Shown: piece by piece, positions 1-7,923 of the stretch
How positions within the stretch are numbered: position 1 is the first letter of the stretch
Layout of the letters: the number at the start of each line of letters is the position of its first letter
DNA from: Lachnospiraceae bacterium
Lineage (GTDB): Bacteria; Bacillota; Clostridia; Lachnospirales; Lachnospiraceae
Length of the DNA: 64,000 nt
NCBI GenBank assembly: GCA_017396555.1
Contig: JAFQLS010000021.1
Location: forward strand, 25,883 to 89,882
Direction of reading: 5' to 3'
The notes under the pieces: generated by a model
Told to the model about the DNA's origin: nothing
Seen by the model: the letters and a program-made list of their open reading frames with translations, nothing else
Database searches by the model: none
Translations under genes and position numbers: made by a program

Positions 1-2
1 AG

Positions 3-671
3 ACAGCGGCAGCCACATTTGAGTACTTGCAGGATAAGGTGGTTCCATATCTTGAAGAAGGAAATGATATTATTTTCTTCGGTATTTCAGAAGAAATGAG
101 TACGACTTGTAATGTGCTGAGAATGGTTAGTGAGGAATCTCAAAACGGTAAAATGTATGTTATTAATTCGGCGAATTTATCTACCGGTATCGGATTACAG
201 GTGATTAAGGCGGCAGAAATGATAAATAAAGGAATAGATGCTGAAAACATAGTTGCCGAAATCGAAATATTAAAGCCTAAGGTTAGGTCGAGCTTTCTTG
301 TAGATACACTTACATATTTGGCAAGAGGTGGTAGATGTAGCGGCGCCACAGCATTACTTGCTAATACACTTAAGTTACATCCTTGTATTGAAGTTATAGA
401 TGGTAAAATGGATGTTGGTAAGAAATACAGAGGCAGTATATCAAAGGCGCTTAAGCATTATGTTGAGGATTTAAAAGAAGATTTGTTAAATGCAGATTCG
501 TCCAGGGTTTTTATTACTCATTCAGGCATTGATGAAGAGATAATTGAAAATGTTAAAGAACAGCTTGTAGCTCTTGATTATTTTGAAGAAATCTTAATAA
601 CAAGAGCGGGTGGAGTTATTTCAAGTCATTGTGGACCCGGTACATTAGGAGTTTTGTTCATTTCTAAATAA
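3..671 (+). CDS. DegV family fatty-acid-binding protein (5' end outside window)
   Basis: The reading frame is open from the first complete codon at base 3, so the gene is cut by the window edge; a TTG at 27 is internal. The visible 222 residues show DegV features: a TAAATFEYL segment like the substrate-loop S/T-P region, a VDTLTYLARGGR segment, and the C-terminal HCGPGTLGVLF motif. DegV/FakB proteins bind a fatty acid and present it to a fatty acid kinase for phospholipid synthesis or signalling. A second, complete DegV lies at 54003. The last 27 bases overlap the convergent gene at 645-1163. Family assignment is firm; the specific ligand is unknown. Confidence 0.88.
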   Translation, partial: TAAATFEYLQDKVVPYLEEGNDIIFFGISEEMSTTCNVLRMVSEESQNGKMYVINSANLSTGIGLQVIKAAEMINKGIDAENIVAEIEILKPKVRSSFLVDTLTYLARGGRCSGATALLANTLKLHPCIEVIDGKMDVGKKYRGSISKALKHYVEDLKEDLLNADSSRVFITHSGIDEEIIENVKEQLVALDYFEEILITRAGGVISSHCGPGTLGVLFISK

Positions 672-1163
672 AGGAAGTCTTGTGAGTATAAGGTTACTTA
701 AAAGACCAATAAATATACCGGCAATTATGCCACTAAACCATAATACGGGAAGGTAGTAAAGAATAGCAGTAGATTCAAGTATGAGCATTGCCATAAGGAT
801 TTGTCCGATGTTGTGACATAATCCGCCAGCCATACTTATGTTGGTTATTCCAAACCTTCCTGTTTTTTTTAGTAATATCATCACGGAAGTACTGAGCACG
901 CCCCCGGCAAAACTGTATAATAGTGAAAATGTATTTCCGAATGTTATTCCAGTAAGAATGATTCGAATTATATTGATTATAAAGGCATCTTTACAGCTTA
1001 ATTTGTATATTGCTATAAGTACAACGATATTGGTTAGTCCGACTTTTATTCCGGGAAGCGCGATGAATGCAGGAATAAGACTTTCTAACCATGATAAAAT
1101 CATAGAAGTAGCTATTAAAATCCCACGTAATGCTATTTTGTAAGAATTATTTTGCGATTGCAT
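645..1163 (-). CDS. Gx transporter family / heptaprenyl diphosphate synthase component I-like membrane protein
   Basis: A 172-residue, very hydrophobic protein with about five membrane segments. The segment GIKVGLTNIVVL and the later AGGLCHNIGQ are typical of the family named heptaprenyl diphosphate synthase component I or Gx transporter, which resembles ECF-transporter substrate-binding subunits. Its start overlaps by 17 bases the end of the NusG-domain-II gene just upstream on the same strand, so the two are translationally coupled. The same pair occurs in the flavin-based extracellular electron transfer locus of Listeria (EetB and EetA, from memory). No polyprenyl synthase partner or flavoprotein is seen here. 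The substrate is unknown. Confidence 0.8.
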   Translation of the reverse strand: MQSQNNSYKIALRGILIATSMILSWLESLIPAFIALPGIKVGLTNIVVLIAIYKLSCKDAFIINIIRIILTGITFGNTFSLLYSFAGGVLSTSVMILLKKTGRFGITNISMAGGLCHNIGQILMAMLILESTAILYYLPVLWFSGIIAGIFIGLLSNLILTRLPLFRNEQNS

Positions 1164-1524
1164 CTAAGCCCTCCTTGTCAGAAATATTGCTTTCGATTCG
1201 GATAACTACTTTGTGAGGAAGGCATACAATGCTTTCACCGGATTTTGAAATCTTACCGAAATTCACACATAATTTATCAGGACAATCAGCAGTATCAATC
1301 CATGCGTATCCGTCTTTTATTGTTAGTCTGTTTAATCCATAGGTGTCTATATCATATGTAATGTCTTTTGCCAACTCAAAGCATTCTATATCTTTTCCGT
1401 TAACAGAAACAATAACGTGGGTTCCGTCATTTTTTTGAGTTATGGTTAAAAAAAGGATGAACAATCCAATGCCGATTAAGCATAAAAATAAACCGAATTT
1501 TGCTATGAATTTCTTTGCGGACAT
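1147..1524 (-). CDS. NusG domain II-containing membrane-anchored protein
   Basis: 125 residues: a cytoplasmic lysine-rich start, one membrane segment at about residues 9-28, then an extracytoplasmic NusG-domain-II fold recognised by DCPDKLCVNFGKIS and the following GESIVCLPHKVVI, with the characteristic three cysteines. Despite the name the family is not a transcription factor; it is usually found beside redox or flavin-handling membrane genes. The ribosome site AAGGAGGAAT precedes the ATG at 1524. It heads a two-gene minus-strand operon with the Gx transporter-like gene. A role with that transporter in redox or cofactor handling is inferred from context only. Confidence 0.85.
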   Translation of the reverse strand: MSAKKFIAKFGLFLCLIGIGLFILFLTITQKNDGTHVIVSVNGKDIECFELAKDITYDIDTYGLNRLTIKDGYAWIDTADCPDKLCVNFGKISKSGESIVCLPHKVVIRIESNISDKEGLDAIAK

Positions 1525-1559
1525 CAGTATTCCTCCTTAAATAATTTTGTTATAATTTT

Positions 1560-1588
1560 ATAATAAACTTTTGACAGAAATAATGCAA
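1560..1588 (-). promoter_or_regulatory. Candidate promoter of the NusG-II / Gx transporter pair
   Basis: On the minus strand TTGCAT (1583-1588) and TATTAT (1560-1565) are separated by 17 bases, about 35 bases before the start codon. It lies back to back with the pullulanase promoter. Confidence 0.45.
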
Positions 1589-1594
1589 CTTTTA

Positions 1595-1623
1595 TTGAAT
1601 TATAGGGTTGTCTATGTTATATT
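1595..1623 (+). promoter_or_regulatory. Candidate promoter of the pullulanase gene
   Basis: TTGAAT (1595-1600), 17-base spacer, TATATT (1618-1623), about 38 bases upstream of the ATG at 1662. Confidence 0.5.
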
Positions 1624-1661
1624 GAGTGTGAGTTAATACAAATTGTTAGAGAGGTAAAAAT

Positions 1662-3581
1662 ATGGATGGAAATGTGTTTGTAACAAAAGAATTTGAAGAA
1701 AAATATACTTATGAAGGAAAGGATCTTGGTGCAGTTTATTCTAAGGAAAATACAACATTTAAGGTATGGGCACCAACTGCCAGTTCAGTATCAGTTTGTC
1801 TATATACAAAGGGAAGCTCTGCAGAGACAGGAGATAAGTTTATTAATGAATATGAAATGACTCTGGGAGATAAAGGGGTATATACAAAGGTAGTAGATGG
1901 AGATTTAGATGGAGTTTACTACATTTATAAGGTAACAGTCGATGGTGTTACAAGAGAAACCTGTGATGTATATGCTAAGGCGAGTGGTGTTAACAGCTTA
2001 AGAAGTATGGTTATAGATTTATCAAGAACTAATCCGGAGGGCTGGGAAAATGATAAACATATTACATTTCCATTAGAAGAGACTGAGATTTGGGAGGTTC
2101 ATGTAGGTGATTTTTCAAATGATATATCATCGGGAATCAAGCCGGAGCATAGAGGTAAATTCCTTGCATTTACAGATGATACCTCTACACTTAATGGTGA
2201 CGGAGTACATCCAACTTGCGTGAATTATCTTAAGCAACTGGGAATTACACATGTACACCTTCTTCCGTCATATGATTATGGTTCGATAGATGAAACAAAA
2301 GAGAATGAGAATATTAACTGGGGCTATGACCCTGTTAACTACAATGTTCCGGAAGGCTCTTACTCAACGAATCCATTTGATGGTGCAGTAAGAATTAAGG
2401 AATTTAAGGAAATGGTTATGGCACTTCATAAGGCAGGAATATCTGTGGTTATGGATGTTGTATACAATCACACATATTCGCTTGATTCTGTATTTGAAAA
2501 GACAGTTCCGGGATATTATTACAGACAGGATGAAAATGGTAAATACACTGATGGGTCGGCATGTGGAAATGATACAGCAAGTGACAGAGAAATGTATAGA
2601 AGATATATGATTGATTCTGTTATGTATTGGGCAAACGAATATCATATTGATGGTTTTAGATTTGACCTTATGGGACTTCATGATGTTGAGACAATGAATC
2701 AGATTAGAGAAGCAGTTAATACAATTCCTGAATGTGGAAAGGAAATGATTATTTATGGTGAGCCTTGGTCTGCTGGTCCAAGTGGATTTAGAGAAGGCGC
2801 AACACCGGCTACAAAGAAGGCTATTAATGAACTTGCTGAGGGTATTGCTGTATTTAATGATGATATAAGAGATGCAGTTAAGGGACCATTCTGTGACCTT
2901 GAAGTGCCTGGGTATGTAAATGGTAAGGAAGATATGGAAAATGATGTTATGCAGGTTATTCCGGCTGGATTTGCAGAAGATTTTGGAGTTCAGCCAAGTA
3001 ATCCTTCAAAGGTAATTAATTATGTATCGGCTCATGATAATAGTACGCTTTGGGATAAATTGATAGATTCAGTTCTTATGGATGACAGCTATACTGTTAG
3101 GAATGAAAGACTTGTTAAAATGAATAAGCTTGCAGCCACTATTGTACAGTTTGCTAAGGGTATACCATTTATGCAGGCAGGTGAAGAAGGCGCAAGAACT
3201 AAGTTTGGTGAAGATAACAGTTATAATATGTCTAAGAAGATTAATAACATTGATTGGGCAAGAATGTATGAATATGAGGATATGATTGATTATTACAAAG
3301 GACTTATTGCAATTAGGAAGGAATATCCACAGATTAAGTCGTTAACATCAGAGTCACTTGATGATATTATTTTTAATGAGACCGGTATACCGGGAGTTGT
3401 GGCATTTGAAAATGGTGATTTAACATTTATTTATAATGCAAGTGACAAGGATGTGTCAGCAGATATGCATATCCATGGAAAATATTTGATTGATAGTGGA
3501 AATATTGATTTATCAGCTTCTAAGGATGTGGAAGATATTATAACCGTAAAATCAATAAGCGCAACAGTAATACTTTCATAG
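1662..3581 (+). CDS. pulA: Type I pullulanase (glycogen/starch debranching, GH13)
   Basis: 639 residues without a signal peptide, so a cytoplasmic enzyme cleaving alpha-1,6 branches of glycogen or imported limit dextrins. An N-terminal CBM48-like domain (about residues 20-110, GAVYSKENTTFKVWAP) precedes the GH13 barrel. The pullulanase signature region is present (NWGYDPVNYNVPEG), as are DVVYNHTY, the nucleophile in DGFRFDLMGLHD, the acid/base Glu in IIYGEPW and the YVSAHDN motif. A ribosome site GAGAGG lies 8 bases before the ATG. The following ABC-F gene starts only 11 bases after the stop, with no terminator between. Confidence 0.95.
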   Translation: MDGNVFVTKEFEEKYTYEGKDLGAVYSKENTTFKVWAPTASSVSVCLYTKGSSAETGDKFINEYEMTLGDKGVYTKVVDGDLDGVYYIYKVTVDGVTRETCDVYAKASGVNSLRSMVIDLSRTNPEGWENDKHITFPLEETEIWEVHVGDFSNDISSGIKPEHRGKFLAFTDDTSTLNGDGVHPTCVNYLKQLGITHVHLLPSYDYGSIDETKENENINWGYDPVNYNVPEGSYSTNPFDGAVRIKEFKEMVMALHKAGISVVMDVVYNHTYSLDSVFEKTVPGYYYRQDENGKYTDGSACGNDTASDREMYRRYMIDSVMYWANEYHIDGFRFDLMGLHDVETMNQIREAVNTIPECGKEMIIYGEPWSAGPSGFREGATPATKKAINELAEGIAVFNDDIRDAVKGPFCDLEVPGYVNGKEDMENDVMQVIPAGFAEDFGVQPSNPSKVINYVSAHDNSTLWDKLIDSVLMDDSYTVRNERLVKMNKLAATIVQFAKGIPFMQAGEEGARTKFGEDNSYNMSKKINNIDWARMYEYEDMIDYYKGLIAIRKEYPQIKSLTSESLDDIIFNETGIPGVVAFENGDLTFIYNASDKDVSADMHIHGKYLIDSGNIDLSASKDVEDIITVKSISATVILS

Positions 3582-3592
3582 GGGAAAAATCA

Positions 3593-5404
3593 GTGAATAT
3601 TTTAACGGTAGAACATTTAACAAAGGCTTATACAGAAGAACCATTGTTTGAAGATGCAGCTTTTTATTTACAGGAAGGTGAAAAGGTAGGTGTCATTGGA
3701 ATTAATGGTACAGGTAAGTCTACATTATTAAAAATTATAGCAGGACTTGAATATCCTGATAAGGGAAATGTAATTATGGCAAATAACATGGTGGTGAGGT
3801 ATCTTCCTCAGCACCCTGTTTTTAATGAGGATGAAAATATATTGCAGAGTATAGTAAAGGGTTCGTGGGAACTTGAAAGTAGTGCGAAATCTATGCTTAC
3901 TAAACTTGGAATAAATGATTTTGAACAGAAGACGTCTACATTGTCAGGGGGACAGAAAAAGAGAATTGCACTTGTGGCAGCACTCATAAGACCGGCGGAT
4001 ATTTTGATTATGGATGAGCCTACAAATCATTTAGATAATGAAATGGCAGACTGGCTTGAGGATTATCTTAAGAAATGGAAGGGTGCTCTTATTATGGTTA
4101 CCCATGACAGATATTTTCTTGACAGTGTAACAGATAGAATTATAGAGGTTGACAAGGGACAGATTTATAGCTATCAGACAAACTATTCCGGTTTTCTTGA
4201 ACTTAAGGCAGAGAGAGAGGAAATGGCTCTTGCGAGTGAGCGTAAACGACAGTCAGTTCTTAGAACTGAGCTTGAATGGATTAAGAGAGGCGCAAGGGCA
4301 CGTTCAACTAAGCAAAAGGCTAGAATTGAAAGATATGAGGAACTTAAAAATATGAAAGGACCTCAGTTTGACGATACTGTGGAAATAAGTTCTGTTTCAA
4401 CAAGGCTTGGAAGAACAACAGTTGAACTTGATAATATTTCAAAAGCATATGGTGATAAGGAATTAATTAATGATTTTTCATATATTTTTTTAAAGAATGA
4501 CAGGGTTGGCTTTATAGGTAAAAATGGATGTGGTAAGACAACTCTTATGAAAATGATAGCCGGAATTGAACAACCTGATTCTGGAAATATTGTCATAGGT
4601 CAGACGGTTAAGATAGGCTATTACACTCAGGAATTTCAGAATGATAAGAATGCAGGAATTGCTTATATGAATCCGGAACTTAAGGTCATAGAATATTTGA
4701 GAGAAACAGCGGAGTATGTACAGACTGTTGATGGTCCTGTATCTGCTTCGCAAATGCTTGAGAAATTTTTGTTTAATGCATCTAAGCAATATGGTTTGAT
4801 AGGAAAACTGTCAGGAGGAGAGAAGAGAAGACTTAACCTCTTAAGAGTTTTAATGGAGGCACCAAATGTACTTATTCTTGACGAGCCTACGAATGATTTG
4901 GATATTACGACACTTACAATATTGGAGGACTATTTGGATTCATTTAACGGCATTGTGATTACGGTTTCGCATGACAGATATTTTCTGGATCGAACCGTTC
5001 GCAGAATATTTGCATTTGAGGAAGATAGTATCAACCAATACGAAGGCGGGTATTCAGACTATGCTCTTAGAAAGGAAATGGAAACTGAACACGAAATCGC
5101 AAAAGAGACGGCTACGAAGGAAAAACAAACTTCTGTAAATAGACAGAATTGGAATTCAGGAAGAGAACGTAAATTAAAGTTTTCATATAACGAGCAGAGG
5201 GAATATGAAACTATTGAAAATGAAATAGCAGAGCTCGAGAAAAAAATAGCAGAATGTGATGAGAAGTCAGCTGCTTTTGCTATGGATTTTGTAAAACTTA
5301 ATGAAATAATGAATGAAAAACAAGAGGCAGAAGAGCTACTCGAACAGAAGATGGAGCGGTGGATGTATCTTGAAGATTTGGCAGAGAAGATTAAGAATCA
5401 GTAG
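3593..5404 (+). CDS. ABC-F family ATPase (ribosome-associated, Uup-like)
   Basis: 603 residues with two ATP-binding cassettes and no membrane segments. Walker A motifs GINGTGKST and GKNGCGKTT, signatures LSGGQKKR and LSGGEKRR, and Walker B with PTNHLD and PTNDLD are intact. A charged linker with ARARSTKQKARIE between the cassettes is the usual ABC-F interdomain arm, and the last 80 residues form a glutamate/lysine-rich coiled coil as in Uup. ABC-F proteins act on stalled ribosomes; some give antibiotic resistance, but nothing here marks this one as a resistance protein. Translation starts at GTG 3593 with GGGGA upstream. Confidence 0.92.
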   Translation: MNILTVEHLTKAYTEEPLFEDAAFYLQEGEKVGVIGINGTGKSTLLKIIAGLEYPDKGNVIMANNMVVRYLPQHPVFNEDENILQSIVKGSWELESSAKSMLTKLGINDFEQKTSTLSGGQKKRIALVAALIRPADILIMDEPTNHLDNEMADWLEDYLKKWKGALIMVTHDRYFLDSVTDRIIEVDKGQIYSYQTNYSGFLELKAEREEMALASERKRQSVLRTELEWIKRGARARSTKQKARIERYEELKNMKGPQFDDTVEISSVSTRLGRTTVELDNISKAYGDKELINDFSYIFLKNDRVGFIGKNGCGKTTLMKMIAGIEQPDSGNIVIGQTVKIGYYTQEFQNDKNAGIAYMNPELKVIEYLRETAEYVQTVDGPVSASQMLEKFLFNASKQYGLIGKLSGGEKRRLNLLRVLMEAPNVLILDEPTNDLDITTLTILEDYLDSFNGIVITVSHDRYFLDRTVRRIFAFEEDSINQYEGGYSDYALRKEMETEHEIAKETATKEKQTSVNRQNWNSGRERKLKFSYNEQREYETIENEIAELEKKIAECDEKSAAFAMDFVKLNEIMNEKQEAEELLEQKMERWMYLEDLAEKIKNQ

Positions 5405-5431
5405 CATTAAGAAGTAGAGTGACGTTTCGGA

Positions 5432-6604
5432 ATGGAGATTAATATGTATACACAGGAAGTAAAGGAATGCTCTTATTCTAAGAAATGTGGTGGATGTCAG
5501 TACATTGGTATGCCCTACAAGGAACAATTGAAAAAGAAGCAGAAAAAGGTAAATAAACTACTTGATAAACATTGCGAGGTAAAAACTATCCTAGGAATGG
5601 ATAATCCATATTATTATCGCAATAAGGTGCATGCTGTATTTGCGAGAACTAAGAAGGGACAGATTATTTCAGGAACCTATGAAGCCGGTAGTCACAGAGT
5701 GGTAAATATAGATAGTTGCCTTATTGAAAACCAAGTGGCAGATGCAATAATAAGAGATATAAGAGAACTCGTAAAATCGTTTAAAATCCAGATTTATAAT
5801 GAAGATACAGGCTATGGATTGCTTCGTCATGTTCTTATAAGAACAGGCTATGTAACAGGTCAGGTTATGGTTGTTTTGGTACTTGCGTCGCCTATAATGC
5901 CTTCTAAGAACAATTTTGTTAAAGCTCTTAGAAAGCTTCATCCGGAGATAACCACCGTAGTTCTTAACGTAAATGACAGACATACGAATATGGTGCTAGG
6001 AGAGCGTGACATTGTTTTGTATGGAAAAGGATATATAGAGGATATTTTATGTGGAATTAAATATAGGATTTCACCACAATCCTTCTATCAGATTAATCCT
6101 GTTCAGACAGAAAGGTTATACAAGAAGGCAATTAGTCTTGCCGGTCTGACTGGTAAAGAAAGAGTTATTGATGCATATTGTGGTATTGGGACAATTGGTA
6201 TGACTGCTGCAAGTAGTGCAGCTGAGGTAATTGGTGTAGAACTTAATAAAAATGCAGTTAGAGATGCAGTTAATAATGCTAAGTCAGCAGGAATAAATAA
6301 TATCAGGTTTGTGTGTCAGGATGCTGGCGAATATATGGTTAAGCTTGCTAATCAGGGTGAAAAGGTGGATGTAGTATTTATGGATCCGCCGAGAGCCGGT
6401 AGCGATGAAAAGTTTTTATCATCTATTGTTAAATTGTCGCCAAATAAAGTTGTGTATGTATCATGTAATCCGGAAACCTTGGAAAGAGATATTAGATATT
6501 TGGAAAAGAATGGATATGCAGCAGAAAGTGCTTGGCCGGTTGACATGTTTCCGTTTAGTGAACATGTGGAGACGGTCTGCCTTCTGTCGAGAAAAGCCCA
6601 ATAA
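5432..6604 (+). CDS. rlmD: 23S rRNA (uracil-5)-methyltransferase, RlmD/RumA type
   Basis: 390 residues. Cys13, Cys19 and Cys22 (CGGC cluster) plus the Cys in IDSCLIEN near residue 97 form the expected 4Fe-4S site. The methyltransferase half shows YCGIGTIGM (SAM binding), FMDPPRAG and the catalytic YVSCNPETLERD. It methylates U in 23S rRNA (U1939 and/or U747 in relatives). It begins almost directly at the iron-sulfur region, so the N-terminal TRAM domain of longer homologues is absent. It follows the ABC-F gene by 27 bases, another ribosome-related function. Exact target base cannot be decided by eye. Confidence 0.9.
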   Translation: MEINMYTQEVKECSYSKKCGGCQYIGMPYKEQLKKKQKKVNKLLDKHCEVKTILGMDNPYYYRNKVHAVFARTKKGQIISGTYEAGSHRVVNIDSCLIENQVADAIIRDIRELVKSFKIQIYNEDTGYGLLRHVLIRTGYVTGQVMVVLVLASPIMPSKNNFVKALRKLHPEITTVVLNVNDRHTNMVLGERDIVLYGKGYIEDILCGIKYRISPQSFYQINPVQTERLYKKAISLAGLTGKERVIDAYCGIGTIGMTAASSAAEVIGVELNKNAVRDAVNNAKSAGINNIRFVCQDAGEYMVKLANQGEKVDVVFMDPPRAGSDEKFLSSIVKLSPNKVVYVSCNPETLERDIRYLEKNGYAAESAWPVDMFPFSEHVETVCLLSRKAQ

Positions 6605-6705
6605 TTATGTCGTCAATCTCGTCTATCACTGCAGTTGGGATTTATTGCTGATGGAAAAATATTGTTTGATGGTGCTTTTATTATATTTACAAGGAGAAAA
6701 AGGAT

Positions 6706-7719
6706 ATGGAATTTAAATTAGCTAAGAGATGCGACGCAGAAAAGGTATATGCACTTGTACAGGAAACTATCAAGGTGATTTATCCGAAGTACTACCTGAA
6801 AGAAATTGTAGATATGTTTTGTGAATTTCACAGTCGCGAAAATATTATAAAGGATATTGAAGTTGGAAATACATACATTTTGGTAGAGAATGAGGAGATA
6901 ATTGGTACGGGAACAAAGAATGAAAATCATATTACAAGAGTTTATGTTTTGCCAGGGTATCAGAAAAAAGGTTATGGAACTATTATCATGAATCAGCTGG
7001 AAGAACTGATAAAGGAAAAGTATGATTGTGTTGATATAGATGCCTCGTTGCCGGCTTGCAGATTATATACTCATTTAGGTTACAAAACCGTAGAACATGG
7101 AATTTGGGAATGTAAAAATGGTGTAATACAGGTTTATGAAATCATGAAAAAACAATTTATAAATGAATCGTTAGAGCAACTAATCATAAGACCATATAAG
7201 CAAAAAGATGCAGAGGCGATAGTAAGTTGGATTAAAGATGAAAGGGCTCTTCGCAAGTGGAGCTCTGACAGATATGGTGCGTACCCAATAACAGCGGAGG
7301 ATATTAACTATAAATATCTGAAATGTAATGGCGATTGTGAGGAGCAGGATAACTTTTATCCCGTAACAGCTGTGGATGCAAATGGTCCGGTTGGGCATTT
7401 GATATTGCGCTATACGAATAAGGCAAAGACAATAATTCGTCTGGGATTTATTATAGTTGATGACAGTAAGCGAGGTATGGGCTACGGAAAAAGAATGATA
7501 CAGATGGCAATGAGATATGCTTTTGATATGCTGAAGGCGGAGAAAATAACCTTGGGCGTTTTTGATAACAACCCTTCTGCATATTATTGTTACAAAGCGG
7601 CCGGATTTAAAGAAATCCCCATGCAAGAAGATATTGTTTTTGAGATGTTTGGAGAAAAATGGAAATGTATAGAAATGGAGGCAATTCCTGTTACAAAGAA
7701 ACAAGGGATATGTGGCTGA
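6706..7719 (+). CDS. Protein with two tandem GNAT acetyltransferase domains
   Basis: 337 residues made of two GNAT units. The first (about 1-145) has the acetyl-CoA loop QKKGYGT after VYVLPGY; the second (about 158-325) has KRGMGYGKRM and the terminal NPSAYYCYKAAGF segment typical of RimJ/RimL-like enzymes. The join near residue 150 carries no obvious linker. AAGGAG precedes the ATG by 9 bases. The substrate is not predictable: the first half resembles small-molecule GNATs, the second ribosomal-protein or amino-acid acetyltransferases. It could be a bifunctional enzyme or have one structural half. Confidence 0.85.
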   Translation: MEFKLAKRCDAEKVYALVQETIKVIYPKYYLKEIVDMFCEFHSRENIIKDIEVGNTYILVENEEIIGTGTKNENHITRVYVLPGYQKKGYGTIIMNQLEELIKEKYDCVDIDASLPACRLYTHLGYKTVEHGIWECKNGVIQVYEIMKKQFINESLEQLIIRPYKQKDAEAIVSWIKDERALRKWSSDRYGAYPITAEDINYKYLKCNGDCEEQDNFYPVTAVDANGPVGHLILRYTNKAKTIIRLGFIIVDDSKRGMGYGKRMIQMAMRYAFDMLKAEKITLGVFDNNPSAYYCYKAAGFKEIPMQEDIVFEMFGEKWKCIEMEAIPVTKKQGICG

Positions 7720-7842
7720 AATATCATTTTTCAATCTGCGAGAGAATGGATTTGATTAGAACTACGAATCCTGCTTTAGATATTTTGGTGAAAAATATTG
7801 TGAATTTATAATTATGAAATCTGCTTTGCATAAAAACTTTGA

Positions 7843-7871
7843 TTGAAGAAGTGTATAATAAATTGTATAAT
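7843..7871 (+). promoter_or_regulatory. Candidate promoter of the surface-protein gene at 7924
   Basis: TTGAAG (7843-7848), 17 bases, TATAAT (7866-7871). The leader after it contains a short inverted repeat of GCAAAT / ATTTGC near 7899-7915 before the AAGGAGG ribosome site. Confidence 0.4.
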
Positions 7872-7923
7872 ATTAATGAATAAAATATTTGCTCGCAAAT
7901 TAATGATTTGCTAAGGAGGATAT

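Noticed and set aside
838-1143. 101-codon plus-strand ORF
   Set aside because: It lies fully antisense to the Gx transporter-like gene, has no ribosome site and reads as hydrophobic shadow sequence.
1147-1524. Transcription factor NusG
   Set aside because: It has only domain II outside a membrane helix and lacks the NGN and KOW domains.
3593-5404. Antibiotic-resistance ABC-F (Msr/Vga/Lsa type)
   Set aside because: The Uup-like C-terminal coiled coil and placement next to an rRNA methyltransferase favour a housekeeping role; no resistance-specific feature seen.
5432-6604. Acquired resistance rRNA methyltransferase
   Set aside because: The iron-sulfur cysteines and YVSCNP motif belong to the housekeeping RlmD/RumA family, not to Cfr or Erm.
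6405-6716. 103-codon ORF between the methyltransferase and acetyltransferase genes
   Set aside because: It overlaps the end of the methyltransferase in another frame; no motif or ribosome site.
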